NCBI GenBank assembly: GCA_017624155.1
Contig: JAGANS010000009.1
Span: forward strand, 1-53,453
Source: Muribaculaceae bacterium
GTDB lineage: Bacteria; Bacteroidota; Bacteroidia; Bacteroidales; Muribaculaceae
Direction of reading: 5' to 3'
DNA: 53,453 nucleotides
Below the pieces are notes generated by a model that ran no database searches, was not told the DNA's origin, and saw only the letters and a program-made list of their open reading frames with translations. This document shows positions 33,136 through 42,082 of the stretch, one piece after another; position 1 is the first letter of the stretch, and the number at the start of each line of letters is the position of its first letter. The position numbers and the translations under genes are program-made.

Positions 33136-34341
33136 TCAATTTTCGCCGGTGCGGAAGCACTTCCTCACCAAACGCGCTATGATGAGCGCGTTCACGATGG
33201 TCACAGCCGCCATGATGGCTGTGCCGGCGAGCAGTGCGGTCCATGGCGACGATACAGGGATGTCGATGCGGGCCAGCCCTGCGCTCCATATACAGCGGGC
33301 TACAAGCATGGCAGCTGACGCGAGCAACAATACGGCAACATTGAGGCACAGTACAAGGCGGATGTAGCATGCCGACACCTGCCGTGGCGTGTAGCCGAGC
33401 AGCAGCAGTCCCGATATGGTGCGTCGGTTCTTCTGTACGAGCAGATACAGACTCAGCACGAGTATGCCGAGGGCCAGCAGCGTGATGATGCCGCCTACAG
33501 CGCTTATTATGCCGGTAAGTAAGGTCAGAAAATACGATGCGCGTCCCAGGTTGTCGTCGGGCCCGGCCTTTTCATAATCGTGGGCGGCAAGATATTTGTC
33601 CACGTCGGGATCAGCCGGGTCGGCCACTTCGACAATCAGCCTTGACGGCTCTTCGGCCGTTCCGCTGCCGAATTCGCCATGTGCCCAGTCCATGAAGCGC
33701 TCGGGTACCGCCACAGTGTTGAGCCACGACGAGAATCCCACGATGCGGCCGGGCAGGCTCACCTGCCGGCCATTGCCGCTGAGAGTCACCGTCAGCGGAA
33801 TCTTGCCCAGCATCGACTCGCTCACCATAGGCATGCGCCCTGTGGATGCGAAGCCGAAGTTGTAGAGCGTCAGATAATCCTTCGACAATATGATCGGAAT
33901 CACCGGCTGTGCAGGGTCGAAAGCCCATTCGTCGGAATCGATATCCAGCAGCCGGTCGGGCACCGACTCAAAGAACAGTGCCGTCTGCATCGTGCGGCCG
34001 CCAAGGTCTATTCCTGCCCACACGCCGAAGTCGGCTGCCCGGAATTCCGATACGCCGCCACACCACTTTTGGCTCTTGATGTCGGCGATGTCGGTGGACG
34101 AGAAGCCGGGCTTGGTGCCGGTGAGAGTGGCGCTCATCGTCACAGGCTTGGATATTACTATATTGCGCTTTGATATCAGCCCTATGCCCCCCTCGCTGTC
34201 TTCTGCACGCGAGAGGCCGCCCTGCACATCGTTGCGCAACTGCACGGCTGCCATCACTATCGTGAGGCCTACGAGTGTCGCCAGGGCATAGCCCGCTGTC
34301 TGCCAAATGCTGATGTTGCGTCGTAACAGTTTGCTTATCAT
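33136..34341 (-). CDS. ABC transporter permease (FtsX/MacB-like)
   Basis: 401 residues with one N-terminal helix (about 14-36), a large extracytoplasmic domain (about 40-275) and three C-terminal helices (about 280-310, 325-350, 365-390), the FtsX/MacB permease plan. KNRRTISGLLLLGYTPRQVS is the coupling-helix region characteristic of FtsX permeases. The outside domain (QKWCGGVSEFRAADFG) is not a clear MacB periplasmic domain. The partner ATPase gene lies upstream with ATGA overlap. Substrate unknown; could be lipoprotein, peptide or cell-wall-hydrolase control. Confidence 0.8.
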   Translation of the reverse strand: MISKLLRRNISIWQTAGYALATLVGLTIVMAAVQLRNDVQGGLSRAEDSEGGIGLISKRNIVISKPVTMSATLTGTKPGFSSTDIADIKSQKWCGGVSEFRAADFGVWAGIDLGGRTMQTALFFESVPDRLLDIDSDEWAFDPAQPVIPIILSKDYLTLYNFGFASTGRMPMVSESMLGKIPLTVTLSGNGRQVSLPGRIVGFSSWLNTVAVPERFMDWAHGEFGSGTAEEPSRLIVEVADPADPDVDKYLAAHDYEKAGPDDNLGRASYFLTLLTGIISAVGGIITLLALGILVLSLYLLVQKNRRTISGLLLLGYTPRQVSACYIRLVLCLNVAVLLLASAAMLVARCIWSAGLARIDIPVSSPWTALLAGTAIMAAVTIVNALIIARLVRKCFRTGEN

Positions 34342-35012
34342 AGGTTCAGCGGTATGAAAGGTCGGTTAATTATCAGTTGGGCTCCCACCGAGGTGAATAT
34401 CACGCCGGCGTCGAGCCGCGCGGCTTCCTCGGCCACCATCTCGCCGCAACGCTCGTTGTTATAGTGGTCGAGATGGCTCACAGGTTCGTCGAGCAATATG
34501 AAGTCAAATGGCTGGCACAGTGCCCTTATCAGCGCCATGCGCTGCTTCTGTCCCACCGACATGCGTCCTGCCGGCGTGTCGATGCGGTTGTCGATTTCGA
34601 GCCGCTCGAACATCTGCCTTATCTCGGCCTCGCTCCGGTAGTCGGTCAGGCGGTTCTTGAGCATCACATTGTCGATGGCGCTCAGTTCGTCGAATACATC
34701 GAGTTCCTGCGGCAGATAGGCAAGGTGGCTGCGCCGCAGTTCGCACCAGCGGTCGATTGTATAGTGCGATATATCGTTGTCGTTGAACAGTATGCGGCCC
34801 ACATAGTCGGTGCGTACACCGGTGATGAACGAGCACAGCGACGTCTTGCCTGTGCCCGAGGCGGCGTTCATGCAATACAGCTTGCCGCGTTCAAGGCTCA
34901 GCTTGCGCCGCCACACCTGCGACTCGCGCCTCTCATCGCCGTCTACGGCAAATATCCGCGGCTCGGCATCTTCGAGCCTTATACTGTCGATACGCTTTAT
35001 TTTAGTTGTCAT
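34338..35012 (-). CDS. ABC transporter ATP-binding protein
   Basis: 224 residues. Walker A at 53-58 (GTGKTS in NAASGTGKTSLCSF), Q-loop AYLPQELDVF (about 98-107), signature RMSVGQKQRMALIRAL (about 150-165; SVGQK replaces the usual LSGGQ) and Walker B FILLDEPVSHLD (171-182). It powers the FtsX-like permease next door (4-base overlap). The N-terminal 35 residues are unusual for the family and may be an extra strand. Divergent from the aminotransferase gene, with 46 bases between the two start codons. Confidence 0.88.
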   Translation of the reverse strand: MTTKIKRIDSIRLEDAEPRIFAVDGDERRESQVWRRKLSLERGKLYCMNAASGTGKTSLCSFITGVRTDYVGRILFNDNDISHYTIDRWCELRRSHLAYLPQELDVFDELSAIDNVMLKNRLTDYRSEAEIRQMFERLEIDNRIDTPAGRMSVGQKQRMALIRALCQPFDFILLDEPVSHLDHYNNERCGEMVAEEAARLDAGVIFTSVGAQLIINRPFIPLNL

Positions 35013-35036
35013 ACCGCGAAATTACAAATAATTTAT

Positions 35037-35045
35037 TACCTTTGC
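35037..35045 (+). promoter_or_regulatory. -7 promoter element for the aminotransferase gene
   Basis: TACCTTTGC on the plus strand, 13 bases before the ATG at 35059. Initiation near 35051 leaves only a few leader bases. Confidence 0.65.
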
Positions 35046-35058
35046 AAAAATTGTCATT

Positions 35059-36252
35059 ATGGAATTTATATCAAAACGTGTGCAGTCGCTTGCCGTGTCG
35101 CAGACACTCGCAATGTCGCAAAAGAGTTCCGAGCTTCGTGCATCGGGCGTCGATGTGATTAACCTTTCCGTAGGAGAGCCCGACTTCAATACGCCGGCTC
35201 ATATCAAGGATGCCGCCAAGCGTGCTGTCGACGACAATTTCTCATTCTATTCGCCCGTCCCGGGCTATATGTCGCTCCGTCAGGCCATAGCCGACAAGCT
35301 CAGCCGCGAGAACGGCCTCAGCTTCACCCCGGCCGAAATCGTTGTGAGCAACGGTGCCAAGCAGGCTCTATGCAATGTGATACTTTCCACCGTCAACCCC
35401 GGCGACGAGGTGATTATACCCACCCCCGCATGGGTCAGCTATGTGGAGATGGTAAAACTCGCCGAGGGCAAGAGCGTCCTTGTCCCCGCCGGCATTGACA
35501 GCGACTTCAAGATCACTCCCGCCCAGCTCGAGGCCGCCATCACCCCGCGCACCCGCATGCTTCTCATCTGCTCGCCATCCAATCCCACCGGCAGCGTATA
35601 CACGCGCGACGAGTTGCAGGCCCTTGTCGACGTCCTGGCAAAGCATCCCGACATCCTCATCCTCGCCGACGAGATATACGAGCATATCAATTATACCGGC
35701 TCATTTACCTCGCTCGGCTCGTTCGAGGCCATCGCCGACCGCACCATCATCATCAACGGCGTGTCCAAGGCCTATGCCATGACAGGCTGGCGCATCGGCT
35801 ACTGCGCAGCTCCCGCCGCCATTGCCAAGGCAGTGTCCAAGCTTCAGGGACAATATACCTCGGGCGCTTCGTCAATCGCTCAGAAAGCTGCCGAGGCAGC
35901 ATACACCGGCCCGCAGGACTGTGTGGCCGAGATGTGCGCCGCCTTCCGCCGCCGCCGCGACCTTGTAGTCGGGCTGGCCTCACAGATACCGGGCTTCAGG
36001 GTCAACGAGCCCAAGGGCGCTTTCTATCTCTTCCCCGAGGTATCCGGAGTCCTCGGCAAGCGCTTCGGCGATAAAGTTATCGCCACATCGGGCGACCTTG
36101 CCATGTATCTTCTTGAGCAGGCCCATGTAGCCACAGTCGACGGCGCCGCCTTCTGTGCTCCCGGCTACATCCGGTTCAGCTACGCGACAAGCGACGAAAA
36201 CCTCCGCGAGGCTATGTCCCGCATCCGCACCGCCATCGATCAGCTGCACTGA
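35059..36252 (+). CDS. Aspartate/aromatic aminotransferase (class I, PLP)
   Basis: 397 residues of fold-type I aminotransferase, class Ib (Bacillus/Thermus AspC type). The readings SVGEPDFNTPAHIKDAA, NPTGSVYTRDELQAL and NGVSKAYAMTGWRIGY place the PLP lysine at residue 237; the C-terminal FSYATSDENLREAM holds the carboxylate-binding arginine region. It transfers the amino group between aspartate (or an aromatic or prephenate partner) and 2-oxoglutarate. Full length, monocistronic, ends at a strong hairpin. Confidence 0.92.
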   Translation: MEFISKRVQSLAVSQTLAMSQKSSELRASGVDVINLSVGEPDFNTPAHIKDAAKRAVDDNFSFYSPVPGYMSLRQAIADKLSRENGLSFTPAEIVVSNGAKQALCNVILSTVNPGDEVIIPTPAWVSYVEMVKLAEGKSVLVPAGIDSDFKITPAQLEAAITPRTRMLLICSPSNPTGSVYTRDELQALVDVLAKHPDILILADEIYEHINYTGSFTSLGSFEAIADRTIIINGVSKAYAMTGWRIGYCAAPAAIAKAVSKLQGQYTSGASSIAQKAAEAAYTGPQDCVAEMCAAFRRRRDLVVGLASQIPGFRVNEPKGAFYLFPEVSGVLGKRFGDKVIATSGDLAMYLLEQAHVATVDGAAFCAPGYIRFSYATSDENLREAMSRIRTAIDQLH

Positions 36253-36285
36253 AAATATTCGTTATAAAGCAACACGATCTTAATA

Positions 36286-36326
36286 CAGAGCGTGCCTGCA
36301 TGGCTCGATGCCGCAGGCACGCTCTG
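36286..36326. terminator. Bidirectional terminator between the aminotransferase and mod
   Basis: CAGAGCGTGCCTGC (36286-36299) and GCAGGCACGCTCTG (36313-36326) form a perfect 14-bp stem with a 13-nt loop between the convergent aminotransferase and mod genes. Confidence 0.85.
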
Positions 36327-36331
36327 CGTAT

Positions 36332-38260
36332 TTATTGAAGGAGGAATACAGATTCGTCGCCGCAGATATTGCGTATTTTTACGCGCAGCGGCTTATCATT
36401 CGATCGAATCTTACCATCCCAGAAATTGCGCGTACTGATACCGTTTATCGTGATATAGCTGTCGGGCTCTATACGGATTTCCTCGCTGCTGGTCCATTCT
36501 GCGTTTAAGTCGGCGCTGACACAGTCAAGGCTTATCCATTCTACAGCCTCGAGACCTGACTCACTCAGGAGTACGGGCTGATGTTCACCCCGGGCATTCA
36601 GCGCGGCCTTATAGTTGTAATCATCTATCTTGCGCTTTACCCGGTCTGACATAAAGGATACTACCTCAACTTCCCATTTCGACAGCACACCGTCGTTGCT
36701 TTCCTTTACTGAAAATTCGGCTTCATCCTGTGCGACGAGATTGTCAAGAATTATTTTCAGGTCACGGAAGTCAATCTCTATGAGAGTCGTATTATGCTGC
36801 GCTATATATGCGTCGATCTGTTTGCGATTGTCAATATCGATATAGTAGAATACGACTTTTTTTACCCCTTCGAGTTGCGACAGTTCCTCATATATCAGTT
36901 TGTGCATTGTCTTGTCCGACACGACACGTGCTTCAGCGCCCGACAAAAGGTCGGGTATATACACCGGCATTTTTCCATATTTAGAGTCGTTGATTACCCC
37001 CGACCAATATGACGATATTGATCTGTCGGGAACAAGACCCTGTATTAACGACGGCAGCACTTTCATAGTCTGTACCGGATTTCGGAAAAGTGATACACCG
37101 TCTTGTATCTCGAGGACTTCAAAGCGCGCGCCGTCCTTCACCAACCGGTCGCGTGCGGTCGTTATGCTGTTGGAATTCACATCGACATGAATGAACCGGC
37201 GGTTCGTTTTTGATGCGACAGCTGCCGTGACGCCGCTGCCCCCGAAGAAGTCGGCGACTACCTGTCCCTCGTTGCTGCTTGCCTCGATAATTCTTTTAAG
37301 AAGTCCCTCAGGCTTCTGCGTTTTGTAGTCCACGTATTCGGATGACCCGCTTATAAGAGGTTTGGTTGAGTCACAATCCCATACATCTCTTACGTATACC
37401 TCGGTCGAGTAAGTGTTGAAGAGGTATTTTTTTACGTTGTCCTTTAAGGGGATGCCACGCTCTACGGAATCTATGACAGTCTTTTTCTGCCGCTCGGTAA
37501 GATTCGACATGTCGGGTGGAGTGCAGACTGTGTCAATAAACGGCTTTTCGTAGATTATTGTTTCTTTCTCAGGATGGAATACGTTGTCCGGATTTAAGGA
37601 ATATAAAAATATAGTATCATGTTTTTTGGGCCATGTGCCTTTGCTGATGCCCTGAATGCGGTAGGCCCAGATTATCTCATTTTTAAAGTTATCTTCGCCG
37701 AATATCTCATCCATCAGAATTTTGACATAATGGCCTATATGCCAGTCGAGATGCACATAGATGGATGCCGTGGGACTCATGATCGATTTTATTGCCATAA
37801 GATTCTCGTACATCCAGCTGAGGTAGCATTCCTTATTCCATATATCACCATACATCTCGGCCTCGAACTTCTGCATGTCGGCATTGTCGAGCTGTGCTTT
37901 CTTAGTCGCTTCGGCGATAGCCTCGGCCACTTTGGGGTTGCGCCGCAGATATACAGTCTTTGCATAATTGGCTCCGGAGGCAAATGGCGGATCGATATAC
38001 ACAAGGTCCACGCTTATGCCTTTGTCTTTAAGATATGCGCATGCCGACAGGCACTCGCCGCGGATCATGAGGTTGCCGTCTCGGCTGTCGCCGACTCTCT
38101 CCATGAGTCTCGTTTCATACAGAGGCATGCCACGGTTTATATGCGGCTCAATCTCATCGTCGCCTCGATATGCCAATAGTTTCTGAGTCCTTCTGAAGAA
38201 AGGCATTACAGCCTGCCCCTGAAGAATTGCCGGATTGTAAGGTACGTATTTGATCGCCAT
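36332..38260 (-). CDS. mod: Type III restriction-modification methyltransferase
   Basis: 642 residues. Motif IV DPPF at 90-93 (LVYIDPPFASGANY) precedes motif I at about 336-346 (VADFFGGSGVTAA), the beta-class order of N6-adenine methyltransferases such as Mod subunits. Between them lies a target-recognition region, and the C-terminal 250 residues are less conserved. It methylates one strand of an asymmetric site and guides the Res subunit. It follows res by 2 bases. Codon use is visibly A/T-richer than in the flanking genes, which suggests transfer. Recognition sequence cannot be told. Confidence 0.88.
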   Translation of the reverse strand: MAIKYVPYNPAILQGQAVMPFFRRTQKLLAYRGDDEIEPHINRGMPLYETRLMERVGDSRDGNLMIRGECLSACAYLKDKGISVDLVYIDPPFASGANYAKTVYLRRNPKVAEAIAEATKKAQLDNADMQKFEAEMYGDIWNKECYLSWMYENLMAIKSIMSPTASIYVHLDWHIGHYVKILMDEIFGEDNFKNEIIWAYRIQGISKGTWPKKHDTIFLYSLNPDNVFHPEKETIIYEKPFIDTVCTPPDMSNLTERQKKTVIDSVERGIPLKDNVKKYLFNTYSTEVYVRDVWDCDSTKPLISGSSEYVDYKTQKPEGLLKRIIEASSNEGQVVADFFGGSGVTAAVASKTNRRFIHVDVNSNSITTARDRLVKDGARFEVLEIQDGVSLFRNPVQTMKVLPSLIQGLVPDRSISSYWSGVINDSKYGKMPVYIPDLLSGAEARVVSDKTMHKLIYEELSQLEGVKKVVFYYIDIDNRKQIDAYIAQHNTTLIEIDFRDLKIILDNLVAQDEAEFSVKESNDGVLSKWEVEVVSFMSDRVKRKIDDYNYKAALNARGEHQPVLLSESGLEAVEWISLDCVSADLNAEWTSSEEIRIEPDSYITINGISTRNFWDGKIRSNDKPLRVKIRNICGDESVFLLQ

Positions 38261-38262
38261 GT

Positions 38263-41139
38263 CTATGCGTTTAAAAAGTCTTGAATCTTTTGCAGTGTAT
38301 TGTCGTACTGATCTTCTTCACTGCATGATTCAGGGATATATAGAAATTCAAACTGTGTGTACTTGCTTGCTTTGTTTATGGCGATGAATTTATCCATAAA
38401 ATCTTTTTTGGGTCTGAACGACGATTCATATACAGCGCCTTTTGTTTCCACAAGTATCACTTTGTCTATCTGATTGTCGGCATTGCGGCGAAGTATCAGA
38501 AAGTCGGGATAGTAGTTGCTGATCCGTTTCCAGTAAGTATCGGTTTTTGCGTAACATTCGATACAGAAATCTGTCATCGATTCATCGCCGTTGAAATATA
38601 TCTCGATATCCGGAAACGTATTGAGTAGCCCGCGCAGAATCTTATCATAATAACACTGTTCGAGCCCGCTGTCAAAAGAGTAGGGTATATATTGATATGT
38701 ACGTTTGTTGCGATTGTCAGATACTGCCGATACTCTGTATTGAGCTTCAAGTATGTCGGCCGCATTGTTGTTGCCCGTGGCACGTAGCGTTTCAATGCCT
38801 TTCTGAATATCGGGTGGCAATGCAGTGTCGCTATGATCAGCCTTTATGATTTTTTCGACCGTCGGTGCGTCCGGAAATACTTTCCGGTTTTCCGACGGAT
38901 AATATGGTTTGTCAAATGCTTCGTTATTCAATAATGATACGGTATGCGGTACTGTTTCCTCGATACACTTGATAACAGTTTGCGGTGTGAAGCATTTACG
39001 GATATCAGCGCGCAGTTGTTGCTGCTTATATTCTTTGGAAAGATAGCGGTATCCGTTTCTTACGTATGATACCGACTCGTACAGTGGTTTTAAAATGTAC
39101 GAATACTTCTTAAGAGTGTCTGTCGTAATCAGACCGAAACTTTCTTTTGATATCAGATATAGCCATTCGTTGTACCACATGGGTATATCTGTGTCATATT
39201 TGATAATCTGTCCGGCAATTTCTGTGTGTCCGCTTATATCGCTTTGTGTCACCATATTCCGGCCCGCTCCGGATGGTCTTACATCAGCAAGGCGTTGCTT
39301 GGGGTCGTTGCCGGTTAAGGTTTCAATTTTATATATGATATGCAGCTGATAGAACGTTAATTCCGGCAGTTTCACCACCTCTTGTCGCGAATAACGCTTT
39401 ACTTCGCGGGTGTTCCCCGGCCTTGACAATTCGGATACCGTCGTATGATGCTTTTTCTTGAGTTCCTCGCTCAATAGATCGTAGTTCTGTTTGTTCAACC
39501 ATATTAGAGCTTCTTCAGTGGCTGCATTTTCTACTTCGCGAAGGCATCGGCAGCTTGTCTGGAGCACCATATTCCGTACCGATGAATTGACATTTGGCAA
39601 TATGACTCCGCTGAGGCTTTTGCAGTTCCATCCTTCCTTGCCTATCTGCGCCAGTAGTATGATTTTATATTTTGAAAACGGTGAATCCAACGATCTGAAA
39701 TCGGCTTCGGCTTTCGGTGCGCATCTGAAACCTTCTTTATTCTGATTGCCGTAATACCTCAGCACTGTTTCGTTTACATCCAGTCCGAATTCATCGCATA
39801 TTGAACATACTTCGGGGTAGATCTCATTTTCGAGTGTCGCTATAAGTCCGCAATATATTGCCAGTTTGGCACATCCGACGTCGGGATAACTCTTGTCTTT
39901 GAATTTTCTTAGAAAATCACGGACTCCGTTCCGTACTATATCGAGGCCCGAAACATCAGAGTGCTTGATTACCGGCAATTTCAGAAAATTTCCTACTGCA
40001 TTGGCAAGAGGATAGTATGTCACGACATTGCCGAGCATACTGTATCTGATACTGATATCCTCAGCCGGCCGGATGATCTTGGATGACTGAAAATAAGGCG
40101 TGCCCGAGAAGCCTAAGAGTGAATTGAACGAGGATGTTTCTACCCACAGTTCAATTACCTTGCGCAGTCGTTGCTCGTCGCTCGCATGGTGCATCTCGTC
40201 GACCATTACACACAGATTGGGTAAGTCGCCGATGATCTTGCGCAACTCGTTTGCAAGTTCAACCGAGAACCATGCATCCCGCTCTTTTTCAGGTAAATTG
40301 CCCCATGCGTCCGGTATGTCTTTAGACTTATCCATACGGTCGTATAGTTTCTCGGCATTGGTTATCATGATCAAGCCTTTGAGATTTCTGAAAGGTTGAT
40401 GCCTCTGTACCTTTTGCGCGTTAGGATTTCGCACGATATTGCTGCCTTTGGCACTGGAGGATTCTCCGAGAACTTCTAAACGGACTATCGATTTCAGTCT
40501 GGATGCAATCGGCTCCGGAAAGATCATTGATGGATCGAAGTCGCGGATATCCTTTGTTATAGAGGGCAGAATGGAGGATTTCAGCCCCGCAGGTGCCACT
40601 ATTATGAAGTTATGGGCAAATAAAGGATTGTCGGGCTCGTTTATGGCAAAATACAGATTGAGATAGACAAACATTGCCATAAGCCATGTCTTGCCGGCTC
40701 CCATTGGCAGACTGAACAGATAGTCGACATACGTGACACCATGCAGTAATTGCTTTATTATAGCCGCATAATCCGGCGCTTCAGGATGTTCGCATATCAG
40801 TTTGGCCAATAGCGGAGCATTGGACTCTCCTGAGTCATTCTTCTCTATGGCATATTCATAAAGTGCCTGGGCTTCGGGATGCTCCGTTAAAAAGGCACGC
40901 GTGGATACCGTTAATGGCAGTATGTCGAGATCCAGGGTGTTAAACGCCCCTTCATTCATCAGTTCCCACAGAGGCTTATTGCCGCATGCCAGCTTTAGAA
41001 AGAGGAATGTCTTTACTGATTTTAACTGAGCGTCGCGCAATAAAGCTTTCCTTTCCATGTATAAAAGGAGATTCTTTACAGTGCAGCTGTCCGACTGCAG
41101 CCAATTATTACGGGCGCGTTCAATTAGTTTATATATCAT
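38263..41139 (-). CDS. res: Type III restriction-modification Res subunit (helicase-nuclease)
   Basis: 958 residues from the ATG at 41139. Superfamily 2 helicase motifs: Walker A GAGKT at 147-151 (SLPMGAGKTWLMA), DExH motif DEMH at 314-317, and later GKEGWNCKSLSGVI and QTSCRCLREVEN (motifs V and VI). A PD-(D/E)xK nuclease lies at the C-terminus (PDFLIL with Asp879, VETKG with Glu898 and Lys900). It cuts DNA with unmethylated sites after ATP-driven movement. The open frame extends to 41388, but that extension is the translated tRNA-Arg gene; a promoter TATCTTTGC at 41164-41172 fits the ATG at 41139. It lies before mod, the reverse of the common mod-res order. Confidence 0.87.
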   Translation of the reverse strand: MIYKLIERARNNWLQSDSCTVKNLLLYMERKALLRDAQLKSVKTFLFLKLACGNKPLWELMNEGAFNTLDLDILPLTVSTRAFLTEHPEAQALYEYAIEKNDSGESNAPLLAKLICEHPEAPDYAAIIKQLLHGVTYVDYLFSLPMGAGKTWLMAMFVYLNLYFAINEPDNPLFAHNFIIVAPAGLKSSILPSITKDIRDFDPSMIFPEPIASRLKSIVRLEVLGESSSAKGSNIVRNPNAQKVQRHQPFRNLKGLIMITNAEKLYDRMDKSKDIPDAWGNLPEKERDAWFSVELANELRKIIGDLPNLCVMVDEMHHASDEQRLRKVIELWVETSSFNSLLGFSGTPYFQSSKIIRPAEDISIRYSMLGNVVTYYPLANAVGNFLKLPVIKHSDVSGLDIVRNGVRDFLRKFKDKSYPDVGCAKLAIYCGLIATLENEIYPEVCSICDEFGLDVNETVLRYYGNQNKEGFRCAPKAEADFRSLDSPFSKYKIILLAQIGKEGWNCKSLSGVILPNVNSSVRNMVLQTSCRCLREVENAATEEALIWLNKQNYDLLSEELKKKHHTTVSELSRPGNTREVKRYSRQEVVKLPELTFYQLHIIYKIETLTGNDPKQRLADVRPSGAGRNMVTQSDISGHTEIAGQIIKYDTDIPMWYNEWLYLISKESFGLITTDTLKKYSYILKPLYESVSYVRNGYRYLSKEYKQQQLRADIRKCFTPQTVIKCIEETVPHTVSLLNNEAFDKPYYPSENRKVFPDAPTVEKIIKADHSDTALPPDIQKGIETLRATGNNNAADILEAQYRVSAVSDNRNKRTYQYIPYSFDSGLEQCYYDKILRGLLNTFPDIEIYFNGDESMTDFCIECYAKTDTYWKRISNYYPDFLILRRNADNQIDKVILVETKGAVYESSFRPKKDFMDKFIAINKASKYTQFEFLYIPESCSEEDQYDNTLQKIQDFLNA

Positions 41140-41163
41140 GGCAGAGCGCGATTTGCTTTTATT

Positions 41164-41172
41164 GCAAAGATA
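41164..41172 (-). promoter_or_regulatory. -7 promoter element of the res-mod operon
   Basis: Minus strand TATCTTTGC, 24 bases upstream of the res ATG and about 50 bases past the tRNA-Arg(CCG) 3' end. Confidence 0.65.
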
Positions 41173-41220
41173 CGAATTATAAAGCCGCATCATTTTTATT
41201 GGACGATGCGGCTTTTGAAG

Positions 41221-41295
41221 TGGTACACCCGTGGGGAGTCGAACCCCAATCGTCGGAACCGGAATCCGAAATTCTATCCATTGAACTACGGGTGC
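41221..41295 (-). tRNA. tRNA-Arg (anticodon CCG)
   Basis: A 75-nt gene on the minus strand with an encoded CCA. Acceptor GCACCCG pairs with CGGGTGT, discriminator A. D stem GTTC/GAAT, anticodon stem TCGGA/TCCGA around TTCCGGT, so the anticodon is CCG, reading CGG. T arm TGGGG TTCGACT CCCCA is perfect. It shares its D-arm pattern with the CCU isoacceptor at 33.0 kb. The restriction genes start 82 bases after its 3' end. Confidence 0.95.
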
Positions 41296-41342
41296 CTGTA
41301 CTATTTGTGCGGTTTGATGATGCAAAAGTAGTGCTTTTTTTG

Positions 41343-41351
41343 TAAATTTGC
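41343..41351 (+). promoter_or_regulatory. -7 promoter element for ung
   Basis: TAAATTTGC on the plus strand, start near 41358, leader about 60 nt to the ATG at 41417. The T-run just upstream lacks a clear TTTG box at the right spacing. Confidence 0.55.
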
Positions 41352-41416
41352 AAATCAAAATATTTTTGACCGCCGGTTTACGGCTCATCTCCGATACCCG
41401 ATACTACCGATACTAT

Positions 41417-42082
41417 ATGAATGTAAGAATTGAAGGCGGCTGGCGCCGCAGGCTCGAATCCGAGTGGACGGCTCCTTATTTTGCAGACCTCGCCGGGTTT
41501 GTGCGCGAGGCTTATTCGGCCGGAACGGTATATCCACCTGCCGGCAAGGTGTTTGCCGCCTTCGATGCTTGCCCGTTCGACGATGTGAAGGTAGTGATTC
41601 TCGGCCAGGATCCCTATCATGAACCCGGTCAGGCCAACGGCCTGTGCTTCTCGGTGGCCGACGGTGTGCAGCAACCGCCGTCGCTTGTGAATATCTTCAA
41701 GGAAATTCAGTCCGACCTTGGCGTTGTTCCCTATGCCTCGGGCGATCTCAGCCGTTGGGCGCGCCAGGGCGTGCTGCTGCTCAACAGCACCCTTACCGTG
41801 GCTGCTCATCGCGCCGGATCGCATCAGGGCAAGGGCTGGGAGGAATTTACCGATGCCGCTATCCGGGCGCTCAATGACGGCCGTGAGGGCATCGTATTCA
41901 TGCTGTGGGGCAGCTATGCCATCCGTAAGGGCGAGCATATCGACCACAGCCGCCATCTGGTGCTCACATCTCCCCATCCCTCACCGTTGTCGGCCTACCG
42001 CGGATTTTTCGGCAACCATCATTTCTCGCGTGCCAATGCTTATCTGCAGAGCCGCGGCCAACAACCTGTCGACTGGCGATGA
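41417..42082 (+). CDS. ung: Uracil-DNA glycosylase
   Basis: 221 residues from the ATG at 41417 (MNVRIEGGWRRRLESEW). Family 1 motifs: GQDPYHEPGQANGLCFSV with GQDPYH at 63-68 (catalytic Asp65) and SPHPSPLSAYRGFFGNHHFSRAN with the catalytic histidine near residue 188. It removes uracil from DNA in base-excision repair. An earlier in-frame start at 41348 lies in the promoter region and is rejected. Its stop overlaps the next gene's ATG (ATGA). Confidence 0.96.
   Translation: MNVRIEGGWRRRLESEWTAPYFADLAGFVREAYSAGTVYPPAGKVFAAFDACPFDDVKVVILGQDPYHEPGQANGLCFSVADGVQQPPSLVNIFKEIQSDLGVVPYASGDLSRWARQGVLLLNSTLTVAAHRAGSHQGKGWEEFTDAAIRALNDGREGIVFMLWGSYAIRKGEHIDHSRHLVLTSPHPSPLSAYRGFFGNHHFSRANAYLQSRGQQPVDWR

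Noticed and set aside
36286-36326. Possible attachment-site repeat at the far end of the restriction cassette
   Set aside because: It is a perfect hairpin between convergent genes; no copy of the tRNA 3' end was found there.
41140-41388. N-terminal extension of the res reading frame by 83 codons
   Set aside because: The extra region is the translated tRNA-Arg(CCG) and promoter; the ATG at 41139 has a -7 element just upstream.
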